A stretch of 61,850 nt of DNA from Hyphomicrobiales bacterium (GCA_900466875.1 UBNQ01000014.1:1-61850); one strand, 5' to 3'; counted from the stretch's first letter, positions 8,168 through 16,778 are shown. A program made the numbers and translations. The notes: generated by a model from the sequence alone, not told the origin.

Positions 8168-8192
8168 GGAATAACCTGCCTTGTGTCGCGTT
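8168..8192 (+). promoter_or_regulatory. ECF-type promoter before the Ser/Asn-repeat protein gene
   Basis: GGAATAA (8168-8174), 14 nt, CGTT (8189-8192), 46 bp before the ATG at 8239. Confidence 0.75.
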
Positions 8193-8238
8193 TCTCCCAT
8201 GCAGTCGAAAAGACTGCGTGCTCTCTAGGAGAAACACC

Positions 8239-8661
8239 ATGAAGAAGATTTTCGCCGTACTCAGCACACTTCTTGCCGCCGGCGTGTCCGCCCCGACTCC
8301 GGCCGTTGCCGATGATCCGTTGACGCGTTTCCTCGACAAGACGTTCAAGAACGACCGGGCAAGCTACAGCTCCCGCCGCGACCACGACAACAACCGCGGC
8401 TGGTCCAGCTCGAATTCCAACCGCAACAGTTCGTCCAACTCGTCGCGCAATTCCAGCTCGAACGGCAACTCGAATTCCGACGGCAATTCCAGCTCCAACA
8501 GTTCCTCGAACTCTTCGAGCAATTCGAATTCGAACGGTAGCTCGAACAGCAATTCGAACTCGTCTTCCAATTCGTCGTCTAACTCGTCCTCGAATTCCTC
8601 GTCGAATTCTTCCGGCAACTCCTCGTCGAATTCGTCTTCGAATTCCTCAGACGATGACTGA
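8239..8661 (+). CDS. Secreted Ser/Asn-repeat low-complexity protein
   Basis: The 140-aa product has a signal peptide (about 1-24, IFAVLSTLLAAGVSAPTPAVA) and a short charged segment (DDPLTRFLDKTFKNDR). About 90 residues then consist almost only of Ser and Asn in SSN/SNSS repeats, ending in three Asp. The DNA is an irregular repeat of tcg/aat-type codons. AGGAGA sits 6 nt before ATG 8239; the upstream in-frame extension to 8146 lacks a ribosome-binding site and overlaps the promoter. The function is not recognised. Extended, hydrophilic surface filler or a glycosylation/adhesive role is inference. It belongs to the ECF promoter set and ends at a strong terminator. Confidence 0.8.
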   Translation: MKKIFAVLSTLLAAGVSAPTPAVADDPLTRFLDKTFKNDRASYSSRRDHDNNRGWSSSNSNRNSSSNSSRNSSSNGNSNSDGNSSSNSSSNSSSNSNSNGSSNSNSNSSSNSSSNSSSNSSSNSSGNSSSNSSSNSSDDD

Positions 8662-8686
8662 GCCTTCTCTGACCTCGTTACATGAA

Positions 8687-8720
8687 ACAGCCCGGCCGGG
8701 GTTAACCGGCCGGGCTGTCT
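8687..8720. terminator. Strong hairpin terminator between convergent genes
   Basis: A 13-bp perfect stem ACAGCCCGGCCGG (8687-8699) and its complement (8706-8718), followed by CTTATT on the plus side and GTTTC on the minus side. It serves the Ser/Asn gene and probably xfp. Confidence 0.85.
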
Positions 8721-8744
8721 TATTCTGGCTTATGACTTCGGACC

Positions 8745-11180
8745 TTACTTGGCCGACCATTTCCAGTCGCGGATTTCCGGCATGTCTTCGCCATATTCGC
8801 GCACATGGGCATTGTGCAGGGCAAGCTTGCCGTTCAGCATCTCGACCACATGCGGAACCTTTTCCTTCAGTTCCGGCACCCGTTCGATGGCTTCGAGCGC
8901 CAGGTGGTAGCGGTCGAGCTGGTTGAGCACCGTCATGTCGAACGGCGTCGTGGTCGTGCCTTCCTCGACAAAGCCGCGCACATGCATGTTGCGATGGTTG
9001 TTGCGCTTATAGGTGAGGCGGTGGATGAGGTAAGGATAGCCGTGATAGGCGAAGATGACCGGCCGTTCGGTGGTGAACAGCTTGTCGAATTTCTCGTCCG
9101 TCAGGCCATGCGAATGCTCTTCCTTCGCCTGCAGCGTCATCAGGTCGACGACGTTGACGACGCGGATTTTCAGTTCCGGGATCGCCTCGCGCAGCAGCAT
9201 GACGGCTGCCAGCGTCTCCATCGTCGGCACGTCGCCGGCGCAGGCCATCACCACATCCGGTGCGATCGCGTCATCCTCGTTGCTGGCCCAGTCCCAGATA
9301 CCGGCACCGACCTGGCAATGTTTGGCCGCATCCTCGATGGAGAGCCATTGCGGCTCCGGCTGCTTGCCGGCCACGATCACGTTGATCCGGTCCCAGGTGT
9401 TGAGGCAATGGTCGGCCACCCACAGCAGCGTATTGGCATCCGGCGGCAGATAGATACGCACCACGTCTGCCTTCTTGTTGGCAACGTGATCGAGGAAGCC
9501 CGGATCCTGATGCGAAAAGCCGTTATGGTCCTGCCGCCACACATGCGAGGTCAGCAGGTAGTTGAGCGAGCTGATCGGCTTCCTCCACTCCAGATGACGC
9601 GTCACCTTCAGCCATTTGGCGTGCTGGTTGAACATCGAGTCGATAATGTGGATGAAGGCCTCGTAGCACGAGAAGAACCCGTGACGCCCGGTCAGCAGAT
9701 AGCCTTCCAGCCACCCCTGGCATAGGTGTTCGGACAGCACTTCCATCACCCGCCCGTCGGGCGAAAGATGCACGTCATAGGGTTGGATCTTGTCCAGCCA
9801 GACGCGATCGGTTGCTTCGAAGACCGGCCCCAGACGATTGGAATCCGTTTCATCGGGTCCGAAGATGCGGAAATTCTTTTCCACATCGTTGAGCTTCATC
9901 ACGTCGCGCAGGTATTTGCCGAGGACCTCCGTCGTCTGCACGATTTTCTCGCCAGGCACCGTCACGTCGACGGCATAGTCGGCAATCGGCGGGCATTTCA
10001 GGTCCTTGCGCAGGATGCCGCCATTGGTATGCGGGTTGGCGCCCATGCGGCGGTTGCCGGTCGGGGCAAGCGCCTTCAGTTCCGCCTTCAGGCTACCGTC
10101 CGCGTCGAACAGGTCTTCCGGATTGTAGCTCCGCATCCAGTCTTCGAGAACCTTGCGGTGGCTGTCGTTTTCGCGGCAGGTGGCAACCGGAACCTGGTGC
10201 GCGCGCCAAAAGTCCTCGACCTTTTTGCCGTCGACTTCCTTCGGCCCTGTCCAACCCTTCGGGCTGCGCAGGATAATCATCGGCCAGCGCGGCGCTTCGG
10301 TCAGTGCGGCGCCCGAGCGGGCTTCTTCCTGGATCGCGCGGATCATGTCGGTTGCGAGATCCATTGCATCCGCCATCAGCCGGTGCATCGCCTCCGGCTC
10401 GTTGCCTTCGACAAAGATCGGCGCATAGCCGTGACCTTCGAACAGCTTCCTCAGGTCGTCGTGGGGAATGCGCGAAAGCACGGTCGGGTTTGCGATCTTG
10501 TAGCCGTTGAGATGCAGGATCGGCAGAACCGCGCCGTCCCGGGCTGGGTTCAGGAATTTGTTGGACTGCCAGCTTGCGGCCAGCGGCCCGGTTTCGGCCT
10601 CGCCGTCACCCACGACGCAGGCGACGATCAGGTCCGGATTGTCGAAGGCAGCCCCGAAGGCATGCACCAGCGCGTAACCCAGCTCGCCGCCTTCATGAAT
10701 GGATCCGGGGGTTTCGGGCGCCACATGGCTCGGTACGCCGCCGGGGAAGGAGAACTGCCGGAACAGCTTGCGCATGCCCGCTTCATCTTCCGGAATATCC
10801 GGATAAACTTCGCTGTAGATGCCTTCCATCCAGGTATTGGCGACCATGCCCGGTCCGCCATGGCCCGGACCGCATATATAGATGACGTCAAGATCGCGGC
10901 TTTTGATCACCCGGTTGAGATGCGTATAGATGAAATTGAGGCCCGGGGTCGTGCCCCAGTGGCCGAGGAGTCGCGGCTTGATGTGCAGCGGCTGAAGCGG
11001 CTCGCGCAGAAGCGGGTTTTCGAGTAGATAGATCTGCCCGACCGAAAGATAATTGGCTGCCCGCCAATAGCGGTCCATAAGCGTCACTTCCGCCTGTGAA
11101 AGTTCAGTGCGGGGACGAGTGGGATCAAAATATTCGGGTTGTGAAAATGTGGTGTCCTTCTGGACGACATGTTGCTGCAT
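8745..11180 (-). CDS. xfp: Xylulose-5-phosphate/fructose-6-phosphate phosphoketolase
   Basis: The 811-aa thiamine-diphosphate enzyme splits xylulose 5-P or fructose 6-P with phosphate into acetyl-P plus glyceraldehyde 3-P or erythrose 4-P. Family marks include [20 protein letters not shown], the ThDP-binding stretch [20 protein letters not shown] and the C-terminal [20 protein letters not shown]. The length is normal (about 790-830). ATG at 11180 is chosen over an upstream in-frame start at 11204 because GAGGAG lies 7 nt before it. It stands alone; no acetate kinase or phosphotransacetylase lies in the window to use the acetyl-P. Confidence 0.96.
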   Translation of the reverse strand: MQQHVVQKDTTFSQPEYFDPTRPRTELSQAEVTLMDRYWRAANYLSVGQIYLLENPLLREPLQPLHIKPRLLGHWGTTPGLNFIYTHLNRVIKSRDLDVIYICGPGHGGPGMVANTWMEGIYSEVYPDIPEDEAGMRKLFRQFSFPGGVPSHVAPETPGSIHEGGELGYALVHAFGAAFDNPDLIVACVVGDGEAETGPLAASWQSNKFLNPARDGAVLPILHLNGYKIANPTVLSRIPHDDLRKLFEGHGYAPIFVEGNEPEAMHRLMADAMDLATDMIRAIQEEARSGAALTEAPRWPMIILRSPKGWTGPKEVDGKKVEDFWRAHQVPVATCRENDSHRKVLEDWMRSYNPEDLFDADGSLKAELKALAPTGNRRMGANPHTNGGILRKDLKCPPIADYAVDVTVPGEKIVQTTEVLGKYLRDVMKLNDVEKNFRIFGPDETDSNRLGPVFEATDRVWLDKIQPYDVHLSPDGRVMEVLSEHLCQGWLEGYLLTGRHGFFSCYEAFIHIIDSMFNQHAKWLKVTRHLEWRKPISSLNYLLTSHVWRQDHNGFSHQDPGFLDHVANKKADVVRIYLPPDANTLLWVADHCLNTWDRINVIVAGKQPEPQWLSIEDAAKHCQVGAGIWDWASNEDDAIAPDVVMACAGDVPTMETLAAVMLLREAIPELKIRVVNVVDLMTLQAKEEHSHGLTDEKFDKLFTTERPVIFAYHGYPYLIHRLTYKRNNHRNMHVRGFVEEGTTTTPFDMTVLNQLDRYHLALEAIERVPELKEKVPHVVEMLNGKLALHNAHVREYGEDMPEIRDWKWSAK

Positions 11181-11949
11181 TGAAAACTCCTCTTTTTTCC
11201 TCATCTCCGATACTAATCGATTTAGATGATGCGTTTCATGACATGGATCATGGACCGGCGGATTGTCCGTCTCTCAAGAGGCATCGCGCTTGCGGTAATG
11301 TGGACGCTTTATGTGACAATCAATCAATTCTTGCGCAATGGCCGGGAGGATAGGGTAGGGGCTGACGATTGCCAGCTTCAAGGCCGATTTTTTGCGTGTC
11401 CGCTGTCTGCGGTCGCAATCCGGCCATGACCGTTTTCCAGCGGCAGGCCCTGCTGAGATGTCGTGCGGTACACCGTCGCACGCTTTGATGCGGTCGACGC
11501 GCTCCTTCCATGCCTGGGTGATGTTTTGAAGGAGGAAGATCGTGACCCACGTTCGCGAGCTGCGCAGCCGGGTCGCCAAAAAGGGGCGGTGGAGAAGCGT
11601 CTCGGATAAAGTCGAAAAGGCTTCAGACGGGAAGACCCGGCCCATGACTGTTGGGCCGGGTCCCTCCTGGACGACGTGGCCTCCGCCACGCCGCCCCCAG
11701 CCCACCGTTCATGCGTCGGCGGCGAAATCCGTGACCATCCGGCTCCGATTAGAGCCGTCCTTCAGCCGCCCGCACATATCGTTGATAGCGTCGAGCGGGG
11801 TCGCGGATCCCGGGCATCACCTGGCCCTCGGCGGCAAACATGATGTGCGCCTTGAAGCGCCACCGGTGTCATGCCTGTGACGACGAGCCTATGCGAACGG
11901 CAGGCGACTTCATTGACCCAACGCAACATGCGGTCGGGCGAAAATCGCC
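11181..11949. other. 769-bp gap with no gene I can support
   Basis: It holds the xfp leader, a perfect 11-bp hairpin (stem 11634-11644 and 11652-11662, loop of 7) without a T tract, and a GTG at 11542 behind an excellent ribosome-binding site (AAGGAGGAAGATC). The frame from that GTG gives a 112-aa product of unconvincing composition (MTHVRELRSRVAKKGRW at its start, then Pro/Ser-rich). It may be the decayed start of a lost gene. Confidence 0.5.
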
Positions 11950-12423
11950 TCAGGCATGGTGGACGGGCTTGTGCTCGGCGATATCGGCAGCATGCCGGAA
12001 CATCCGCACCAGCCTGATCCGGTCTTCGCCCAGCCGCATCAGTGCGTGATCGAAGCGGCGGATCTGCCCGGGGTCGGGCCGCCAGTATCCATCACCCAGC
12101 TTCGGTTTCACTTTCACAGGCGTGACCGACATGCGCGGGCCGATATTGTCCTGGAATTGCGCAAGGGTCATTCCGGCCTTCACCAGCAAAGCTCGAACGC
12201 CGGAACGGCTTTCTGTCGCAATCACCACGCGGAACGCATTGATCAGGCTGCCCTTGGATGCCGGAAGCTCGCCGGTGTCGAAAAGATCGCTGCCCGTTTC
12301 ATGCTCTCTCAGATAAACGAGATAGACATCGACCAGATGATGCGCCGCCTGAAGCAACTGCGCATCCGTGCCGAAGCTGTGATCTCTGTCATATGGTGAT
12401 CTGGCAAAGTCGGAATACGGCAT
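11950..12423 (-). CDS. Hypothetical protein, 157 aa
   Basis: No family is recognised. The sequence is soluble: an N-terminal helix region (LLQAAHHLVDVYLVYLREHE), a middle with GSLINAFRVVIATESRSGVR, and a C-terminal RFDHALMRLGEDRIRLVRMF. ATG at 12423 is taken because GAGGA lies 8 nt before it. The longer frame to 12543 would begin inside the inverted repeat at 12528-12557 and add a basic stretch (NAKKRRRLRIF). It is divergent from the small HTH gene and shares its control region. Confidence 0.65.
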   Translation of the reverse strand: MPYSDFARSPYDRDHSFGTDAQLLQAAHHLVDVYLVYLREHETGSDLFDTGELPASKGSLINAFRVVIATESRSGVRALLVKAGMTLAQFQDNIGPRMSVTPVKVKPKLGDGYWRPDPGQIRRFDHALMRLGEDRIRLVRMFRHAADIAEHKPVHHA

Positions 12424-12527
12424 GAAACTGTCCTCGTTTGCCTTACAAACGCGCAGGATCAGCTTTGGTTCTGCCGGAATTTTAGGCGCGAAAATACGGA
12501 GGCGCCGCCGTTTTTTCGCATTCGATG

Positions 12528-12557
12528 TTGTGCAATGCACCATTGCCTATTGCACAA
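12528..12557. promoter_or_regulatory. Perfect 9-bp inverted repeat, PhaR-like operator
   Basis: TTGTGCAAT (12528-12536) and ATTGCACAA (12549-12557) are exact complements and include TGC-AAT-GCA, as in the element upstream of the phasin at 3092-3123. It sits between two divergent genes (starts at 12423 minus and 12665 plus). Confidence 0.6.
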
Positions 12558-12664
12558 CGCGGATTATGGCCTATGTTTGTCCCGCGACCGCATGTCGCAG
12601 TCTGGGTCATTTTGGCCCCCTTCACCCGGCGCTTGCGACGGGTTTTTTCAAGAAGGATGAAACC

Positions 12665-12910
12665 ATGACAGTCTCAATTAGCAACATTAAGGCATCTCAG
12701 AGCGGCGCAGTTCTTTCGGGTCAGGTGGCAAGAGCCGTGGCCGAAGCGCGTCTCGCTGCGGGCTACAGCATCGACGATCTTTCCTTGACCACCGGCCTTG
12801 TCCATGAGGAAATCGTCGGCGTCGAGAACGGTCTGAACTCGGATCCGGCCAAACTGAAACGTATTGCCGTGGCGCTGAAGTTGCCTCCATCGGCGCTTCT
12901 CGTCTCGTGA
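12665..12910 (+). CDS. Small XRE-like helix-turn-helix protein, 81 aa
   Basis: From residue about 22 the sequence reads ARAVAEARLAAGYSIDDLSL, then a turn (TTGLVHEEIVGVENG) and LKRIAVALKLPPSALLVS. This is the layout of a Cro/C1-type HTH. AAGGA precedes the ATG by 8 nt; the longer upstream frame crosses the operator and is not used. It is probably a DNA-binding regulator, possibly of PHB or carbon storage given the PhaR-like site upstream (inference). A strong terminator follows directly. Confidence 0.75.
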   Translation: MTVSISNIKASQSGAVLSGQVARAVAEARLAAGYSIDDLSLTTGLVHEEIVGVENGLNSDPAKLKRIAVALKLPPSALLVS

Positions 12911-12914
12911 TTTC

Positions 12915-12943
12915 AAAAAAGCCCGGCTTCGTCCGGGCTTTTT
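12915..12943. terminator. Bidirectional rho-independent terminator
   Basis: AAAAAAGCCCGG...CCGGGCTTTTT, with A and T tracts on both sides. It serves the HTH gene and the convergent LysR gene. Confidence 0.9.
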
Positions 12944-12954
12944 CGTCTCTGCCG

Positions 12955-13842
12955 TCAGGTGGTGACGAAGATTTGGCTTTCCGCCGCCACCAGTTCGCGG
13001 ATGTAGTCGACGACGATCCGAAGCCGCGCAAGATCGCGGGATGTCTCGTGATAGGTGGTCCAATAGGAGCGCTTCAGCGAGATCTCGGGCAGGATCCTGA
13101 CAAGCTCGGGATATTGCCGCGCGACGTAATCATGCAGGATGCCGATTCCGGCGCCGGTCTTCACTGCCTCGGTCTGGCCGATCGCGCTCGAAATCTCGAA
13201 GCCCGCATCCCAGTCGCGCATGATCTCGCCGGTAAAATTCAGCGACGGTGAAAAGATCAGGTCTTCCACATACCCGACGCGCGCATGGCGTCTCAAATCC
13301 TCGGCCGCCGCCGGCTCTCCCGCCGCGTCCAGATAGGCCCGCGACGCATAAAGCCCGAGCGTGTAATCCGTCAGCCTTGAGGAGACGAGGCGGCCCTGTT
13401 CCGGTTGCTCGATGGTGATCGCGATATCCGCCTCGCGCTGGGATAGCGAAAAATGTCGCGGCACCGGCACCAGCTGTATCTTCAGTTCCGGATGTCGGCG
13501 GGTGAGATGGCCCATCCGCGCTGCCAGAAACGAAACGCCGAAACCGTCCGGCGCGCCGATCCGCACCGTTCCGGCAACCACGGTATCGGTACTGGCCGTC
13601 CGCGCCTGCGCCGAGAGCATTTCGGTTTCCATTTTTTCGGCGGCTGCGAGCAGCACTTCGCCTTCCGCCGTCAGCGTGCAGCCATTGGTCCGGCGCACCA
13701 GAAGCCGGGTCTGCAGCGCATCCTCCAGCGCCGTCATCCGCCGACCGAGCGTGGCATGGTTGATGCCGAGACGCCGTGAGGCGGACAGAATCTGACCGGT
13801 GCGCGCCACCGCCAGAAACATCCTGACATCATCCCAGTCCAC
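12955..13842 (-). CDS. LysR-family regulator divergent from mmsA
   Basis: The 295-aa product has an N-terminal winged HTH (DDVRMFLAVARTGQILSASR, LGINHATLGRRMTALEDAL) and a substrate-binding domain (GTVRIGAPDGFGVSFLA). The chosen GTG at 13842 has AGGTGG 5 nt upstream; a GTG three codons earlier (13851) is the alternative. It faces mmsA across a region with an inverted repeat, so it most likely controls mmsA. The effector is not visible from sequence. Confidence 0.88.
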   Translation of the reverse strand: MDWDDVRMFLAVARTGQILSASRRLGINHATLGRRMTALEDALQTRLLVRRTNGCTLTAEGEVLLAAAEKMETEMLSAQARTASTDTVVAGTVRIGAPDGFGVSFLAARMGHLTRRHPELKIQLVPVPRHFSLSQREADIAITIEQPEQGRLVSSRLTDYTLGLYASRAYLDAAGEPAAAEDLRRHARVGYVEDLIFSPSLNFTGEIMRDWDAGFEISSAIGQTEAVKTGAGIGILHDYVARQYPELVRILPEISLKRSYWTTYHETSRDLARLRIVVDYIRELVAAESQIFVTT

Positions 13843-13919
13843 AGGTGCCACCTTTCAGGTATGTCGCGCAAAAGTGTGCAGCGGTTTTGCGGCAACGACA
13901 TGCCTCATGCTAATGTCGA

Positions 13920-13966
13920 AATTTGCACAACAGTTGCGTAAACTATCGCGTTGAATTGCGCAAATT
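13920..13966. promoter_or_regulatory. LysR-type operator region before mmsA
   Basis: AATTTGCACAA (13920-13930) and TTGCGCAAATT (13956-13966) form an inverted repeat with one mismatch across the LysR-mmsA intergenic region, ending 41 bp before the mmsA start. A TTGCGTAA half-site lies between them. Confidence 0.55.
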
Positions 13967-14007
13967 CGAGTGACATTCTGCCTGCCATATAAAACAGGAG
14001 GAAACCC

Positions 14008-15504
14008 ATGCAGGAAATCGGTCATTTCATCGGCGGCAAGCATGTCGCCGGAACCAGCGGCCGCACCGCCGACGTCTTCAATCCGGCAACTGGCGAAGTG
14101 CAGGCCAAGGTCGCGCTCGCCAGCGTGTCTGAAATCCGCGCAGCCGTCGAAAACGCCAAGGCGGCCCAGCCGGCATGGGCGGCCACCAATCCCCAGCGCC
14201 GCGCCCGCGTCTTCATGAAGTTCGTCGACCTGCTCAACCGCAACATGGATGAGTTGGCCGTCATGCTGTCGAAAGAACACGGCAAGACGGTCGAGGATTC
14301 GAAGGGCGATATCGTCCGCGGCCTCGAAGTATGCGAATTCGTTATCGGCATCCCACATCTTTCCAAGGGCGAGTTCACCGAGGGTGCAGGTCCGCAGATC
14401 GACATGTATTCGATCCGCCAGCCGGTCGGCATCGGTGCCGGCATTACCCCGTTCAATTTCCCCGGCATGATCCCGATGTGGATGTTCGCTCCCGCGATCG
14501 CCTGTGGCAATGCCTTTATCCTGAAGCCCTCCGAGCGTGATCCGTCGCTGCCGATCCGGCTTGCCGAACTGATGATCGAGGCAGGCCTGCCTGCCGGCAT
14601 CCTCAACGTTATCAACGGCGACAAGGCGGCCGTCGATGCGATCCTGACCGACCCGGATATCGGCGCGGTCTCTTTCGTCGGCTCCACCCCGATCGCGCGG
14701 TATGTCTATGGAACCGCCGCACAGAACGGCAAGCGCGCCCAATGCTTCGGTGGCGCCAAGAACCACATGATCATCATGCCGGATGCCGATCTCGATCAGG
14801 CCGTCAATGCCCTGATCGGTGCGGGCTACGGTTCCGCCGGCGAGCGCTGCATGGCCGTTTCGGTCGCCGTCCCGGTCGGCGAGGAAACCGCCAACCGCTT
14901 GGTCGAAAAGCTGATCCCGAAGATCGAAAGCCTGCGCATCGGGCCGTATACGGACGACAAGGCCGACCTGGGTCCGGTCGTCACTAAGGCGGCTCAGGAG
15001 CGCATCAACGGTCTGATCGACAAGGGTGTCGAAGAGGGCGCAAGCCTTCTCGTCGATGGCCGTGGCTTCAAACTGCAGGGGTATGAAGACGGCTATTTCG
15101 TCGGCGGCTCTCTGTTCGACAACGTCACGCCGGATATGGAAATCTACAAGCAGGAAATCTTCGGTCCGGTCCTCTCCGTCGTCCGCGCGACGAATTACGA
15201 GGATGCGCTGTCGCTGCCGATGAAGCACGAGTACGGCAATGGCGTCGCGATCTACACCCGTGACGGCGATGCCGCCCGCGATTTCGCGTCCCGCATCAAT
15301 ATCGGCATGATCGGCATCAACGTGCCGATCCCGGTTCCGCTCGCCTACCACTCCTTCGGCGGCTGGAAGGCGTCGTCCTTCGGCGATTTGAACCAGCACG
15401 GCACGGATTCGATCAAGTTCTGGACCAAGACCAAGACGATCACCGCCCGCTGGCCTTCGGGCATCAAGGACGGTGCGGAGTTCGTCATGCCGGTCATGAA
15501 GTAG
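14008..15504 (+). CDS. mmsA: Methylmalonate-semialdehyde dehydrogenase (CoA-acylating)
   Basis: The 498-aa NAD-dependent enzyme converts (methyl)malonate semialdehyde plus CoA to propionyl- or acetyl-CoA in valine and myo-inositol breakdown. Typical stretches are GITPFNFPGMIPMWMFAPAI and FVGSTPIARYVY. The catalytic Cys281 sits in GSAGERCMAVSVAVPVG, and there is a conserved CoA-specific C-terminus. AGGAGG lies 7 nt before ATG. The divergent LysR and shared operator suggest substrate-induced expression. No iol genes are next to it. Confidence 0.96.
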   Translation: MQEIGHFIGGKHVAGTSGRTADVFNPATGEVQAKVALASVSEIRAAVENAKAAQPAWAATNPQRRARVFMKFVDLLNRNMDELAVMLSKEHGKTVEDSKGDIVRGLEVCEFVIGIPHLSKGEFTEGAGPQIDMYSIRQPVGIGAGITPFNFPGMIPMWMFAPAIACGNAFILKPSERDPSLPIRLAELMIEAGLPAGILNVINGDKAAVDAILTDPDIGAVSFVGSTPIARYVYGTAAQNGKRAQCFGGAKNHMIIMPDADLDQAVNALIGAGYGSAGERCMAVSVAVPVGEETANRLVEKLIPKIESLRIGPYTDDKADLGPVVTKAAQERINGLIDKGVEEGASLLVDGRGFKLQGYEDGYFVGGSLFDNVTPDMEIYKQEIFGPVLSVVRATNYEDALSLPMKHEYGNGVAIYTRDGDAARDFASRINIGMIGINVPIPVPLAYHSFGGWKASSFGDLNQHGTDSIKFWTKTKTITARWPSGIKDGAEFVMPVMK

Positions 15505-15635
15505 CCGAAACATCCTCGATGGCGGGTGCTCCTACACCCGCCATAAGACCTCTCCTATATAAACTATCCCTCACGAAAGATTGACGTAGCCGCCGGTTGC
15601 CCTAAATTGGAGCGGGTAGGAGTGGGAGTTGTGTC

Positions 15636-15764
15636 ATGGTTTACGAGTGGGACGAAAAGCGTGCCCGTCGCACGCATTGGGCGCGTATTGCCCTGAGTAT
15701 CCTTGCAGCGGCAACAGCTCTGGGCGTATCCGCAGCCATTGCCATCGCGATGTCTATGGGCTGA
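15636..15764 (+). CDS. Small single-pass membrane protein, 42 aa
   Basis: The product starts MVYEWDEKRARRTHWAR, followed by one hydrophobic helix of about 22 residues (IALSILAAATALGVSAAIAI) and a short tail. A GGAG stands 8-9 nt before ATG 15636. The charged N-terminus plus one helix is the layout of many real small membrane proteins. No family is recognised. Confidence 0.6.
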   Translation: MVYEWDEKRARRTHWARIALSILAAATALGVSAAIAIAMSMG

Positions 15765-15795
15765 GCAAAGCCGCGAAACTTACTTTTTTTGTACA

Positions 15796-15831
15796 GAAAA
15801 GGCCGGCTCCGAGGTTTCGGAATGGCCGGCC
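15796..15831 (-). terminator. Terminator-like hairpin reading on the minus strand
   Basis: GGCCGGC (15801-15807) pairs with GCCGGCC (15825-15831), with an inner TCCGA/TCGGA extension. On the minus strand it is followed by TTTTC. No minus-strand protein gene lies upstream of it, so what it ends is unclear. Confidence 0.55.
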
Positions 15832-16066
15832 AGATGAGTGACTGTAGCCTCTTGCTGCAGCGTCGTGTCGGTTCGAGCCGATTGTCACAGCTCATCCGTA
15901 AATGTCTTATATCAAGGATGACCCGTTGAAGCGGGTGTAAGCAGGGCTGACAACAGGGGTGGAAGCTCGCCCTGTGGTTGCTTTATGTTGATATTTGCAT
16001 TCAGGATTTGCTTTTTCATGCATTCGGTGAATTAGTGCACTTGAAAACATGATCCCGATTTTCCTA
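15832..16066. other. Gene-free stretch upstream of rirA
   Basis: Together with its flanks (15765-16131) it has no convincing open frame on either strand. It contains the rirA control region and, given the minus-strand terminator at its left end, might encode a small RNA on the minus strand. Confidence 0.4.
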
Positions 16067-16084
16067 TTTTGGAATTGTTCAAAA
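16067..16084. promoter_or_regulatory. Iron-responsive operator (IRO-like) before rirA
   Basis: TTTTGGAATTGTTCAAAA is a near-palindrome (TTTTG/CAAAA, GAA/TTC). It is close to the rhizobial IRO consensus TTTAGAAT-NN-TTCTAAA bound by RirA and lies about 50 bp before the rirA start, which fits autoregulation. Confidence 0.6.
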
Positions 16085-16131
16085 CTAGGGAAGCGTCTAT
16101 ATAGAGTTCTCTCGAGTCTTCGGAGACCATC

Positions 16132-16602
16132 ATGCGCCTGACAAAACAGACCAATTATGCCGTAAGAATGCTGATGTATTGCGCGGCGAATGACGGGCAT
16201 CTCAGCCGCATTCCGGAAATTGCCAGGGCATATGGCGTATCCGAACTGTTTCTGTTCAAGATCCTCCAGCCGCTCAACAAGGCGGGTCTGGTCCAGACCG
16301 TTCGTGGCCGCAATGGCGGCGTGAAGCTTGGCCGCGCTGCCGACAAGATTACCCTTTTCGATGTCGTGCGCGTAACCGAAGACAGCTTCGCCATGGCGGA
16401 ATGTTTCGAGGACGACGGTGCGATCGAATGTCCGCTGGTCGACAGCTGCGGTCTCAACTCCGCGCTCCGCAAGGCGCTGAATGCGTTTTTCGACGTTCTT
16501 GCCGAATACACGATCGACGATCTGGTCAAGGCGCGTCCGCAGATCAACTTCCTTCTCGGCCTCGATCCGGTCGATATGAGGGTTGTCGCTCCCGCCGCCT
16601 GA
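16132..16602 (+). CDS. rirA: Rhizobial iron regulator RirA (Rrf2 family)
   Basis: This 156-aa Fe-S cluster repressor shuts off iron uptake genes when iron is sufficient. The N-terminus MRLTKQTNYAVRMLMYCA and the HTH (about 25-60, IPEIARAYGVSELFLFKILQ) are typical of RirA. Three cluster-ligating cysteines are seen at 91, 100 and 106 (ECFEDDGAIECPLVDSCG). Length and C-terminus (PQINFLLGLDP) match rhizobial RirA. An IRO-like site is upstream and a strong terminator downstream. Confidence 0.96.
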   Translation: MRLTKQTNYAVRMLMYCAANDGHLSRIPEIARAYGVSELFLFKILQPLNKAGLVQTVRGRNGGVKLGRAADKITLFDVVRVTEDSFAMAECFEDDGAIECPLVDSCGLNSALRKALNAFFDVLAEYTIDDLVKARPQINFLLGLDPVDMRVVAPAA

Positions 16603-16625
16603 TCCATCAGACGCTTTATCTGACG

Positions 16626-16654
16626 AAAAAACGCCGGTCTCTCCGGCGTTTTTT
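16626..16654. terminator. Rho-independent terminator after rirA
   Basis: AAAAAACGCCGG, a 5-nt loop, CCGGCGTTTTTT. Confidence 0.92.
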
Positions 16655-16778
16655 GTTTCCGCCAACTGTGCTTGGTTGACCTTCCGGCTGTGGCGGCTAG
16701 AACCGATAATACCTTGCCGTGTTGGCAGCCTGCCGTGTTGGTGGCCGGTCGCGCTGGCAGGTGTCAGGACCGGTCTTT

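Noticed and set aside
13855..15513. Minus-strand open frame of 552 codons
   Set aside because: It is wholly antisense to mmsA, is rich in Asp/Arg/Ala as mirror frames of GC-rich genes are, and has no ribosome-binding site or family motif.
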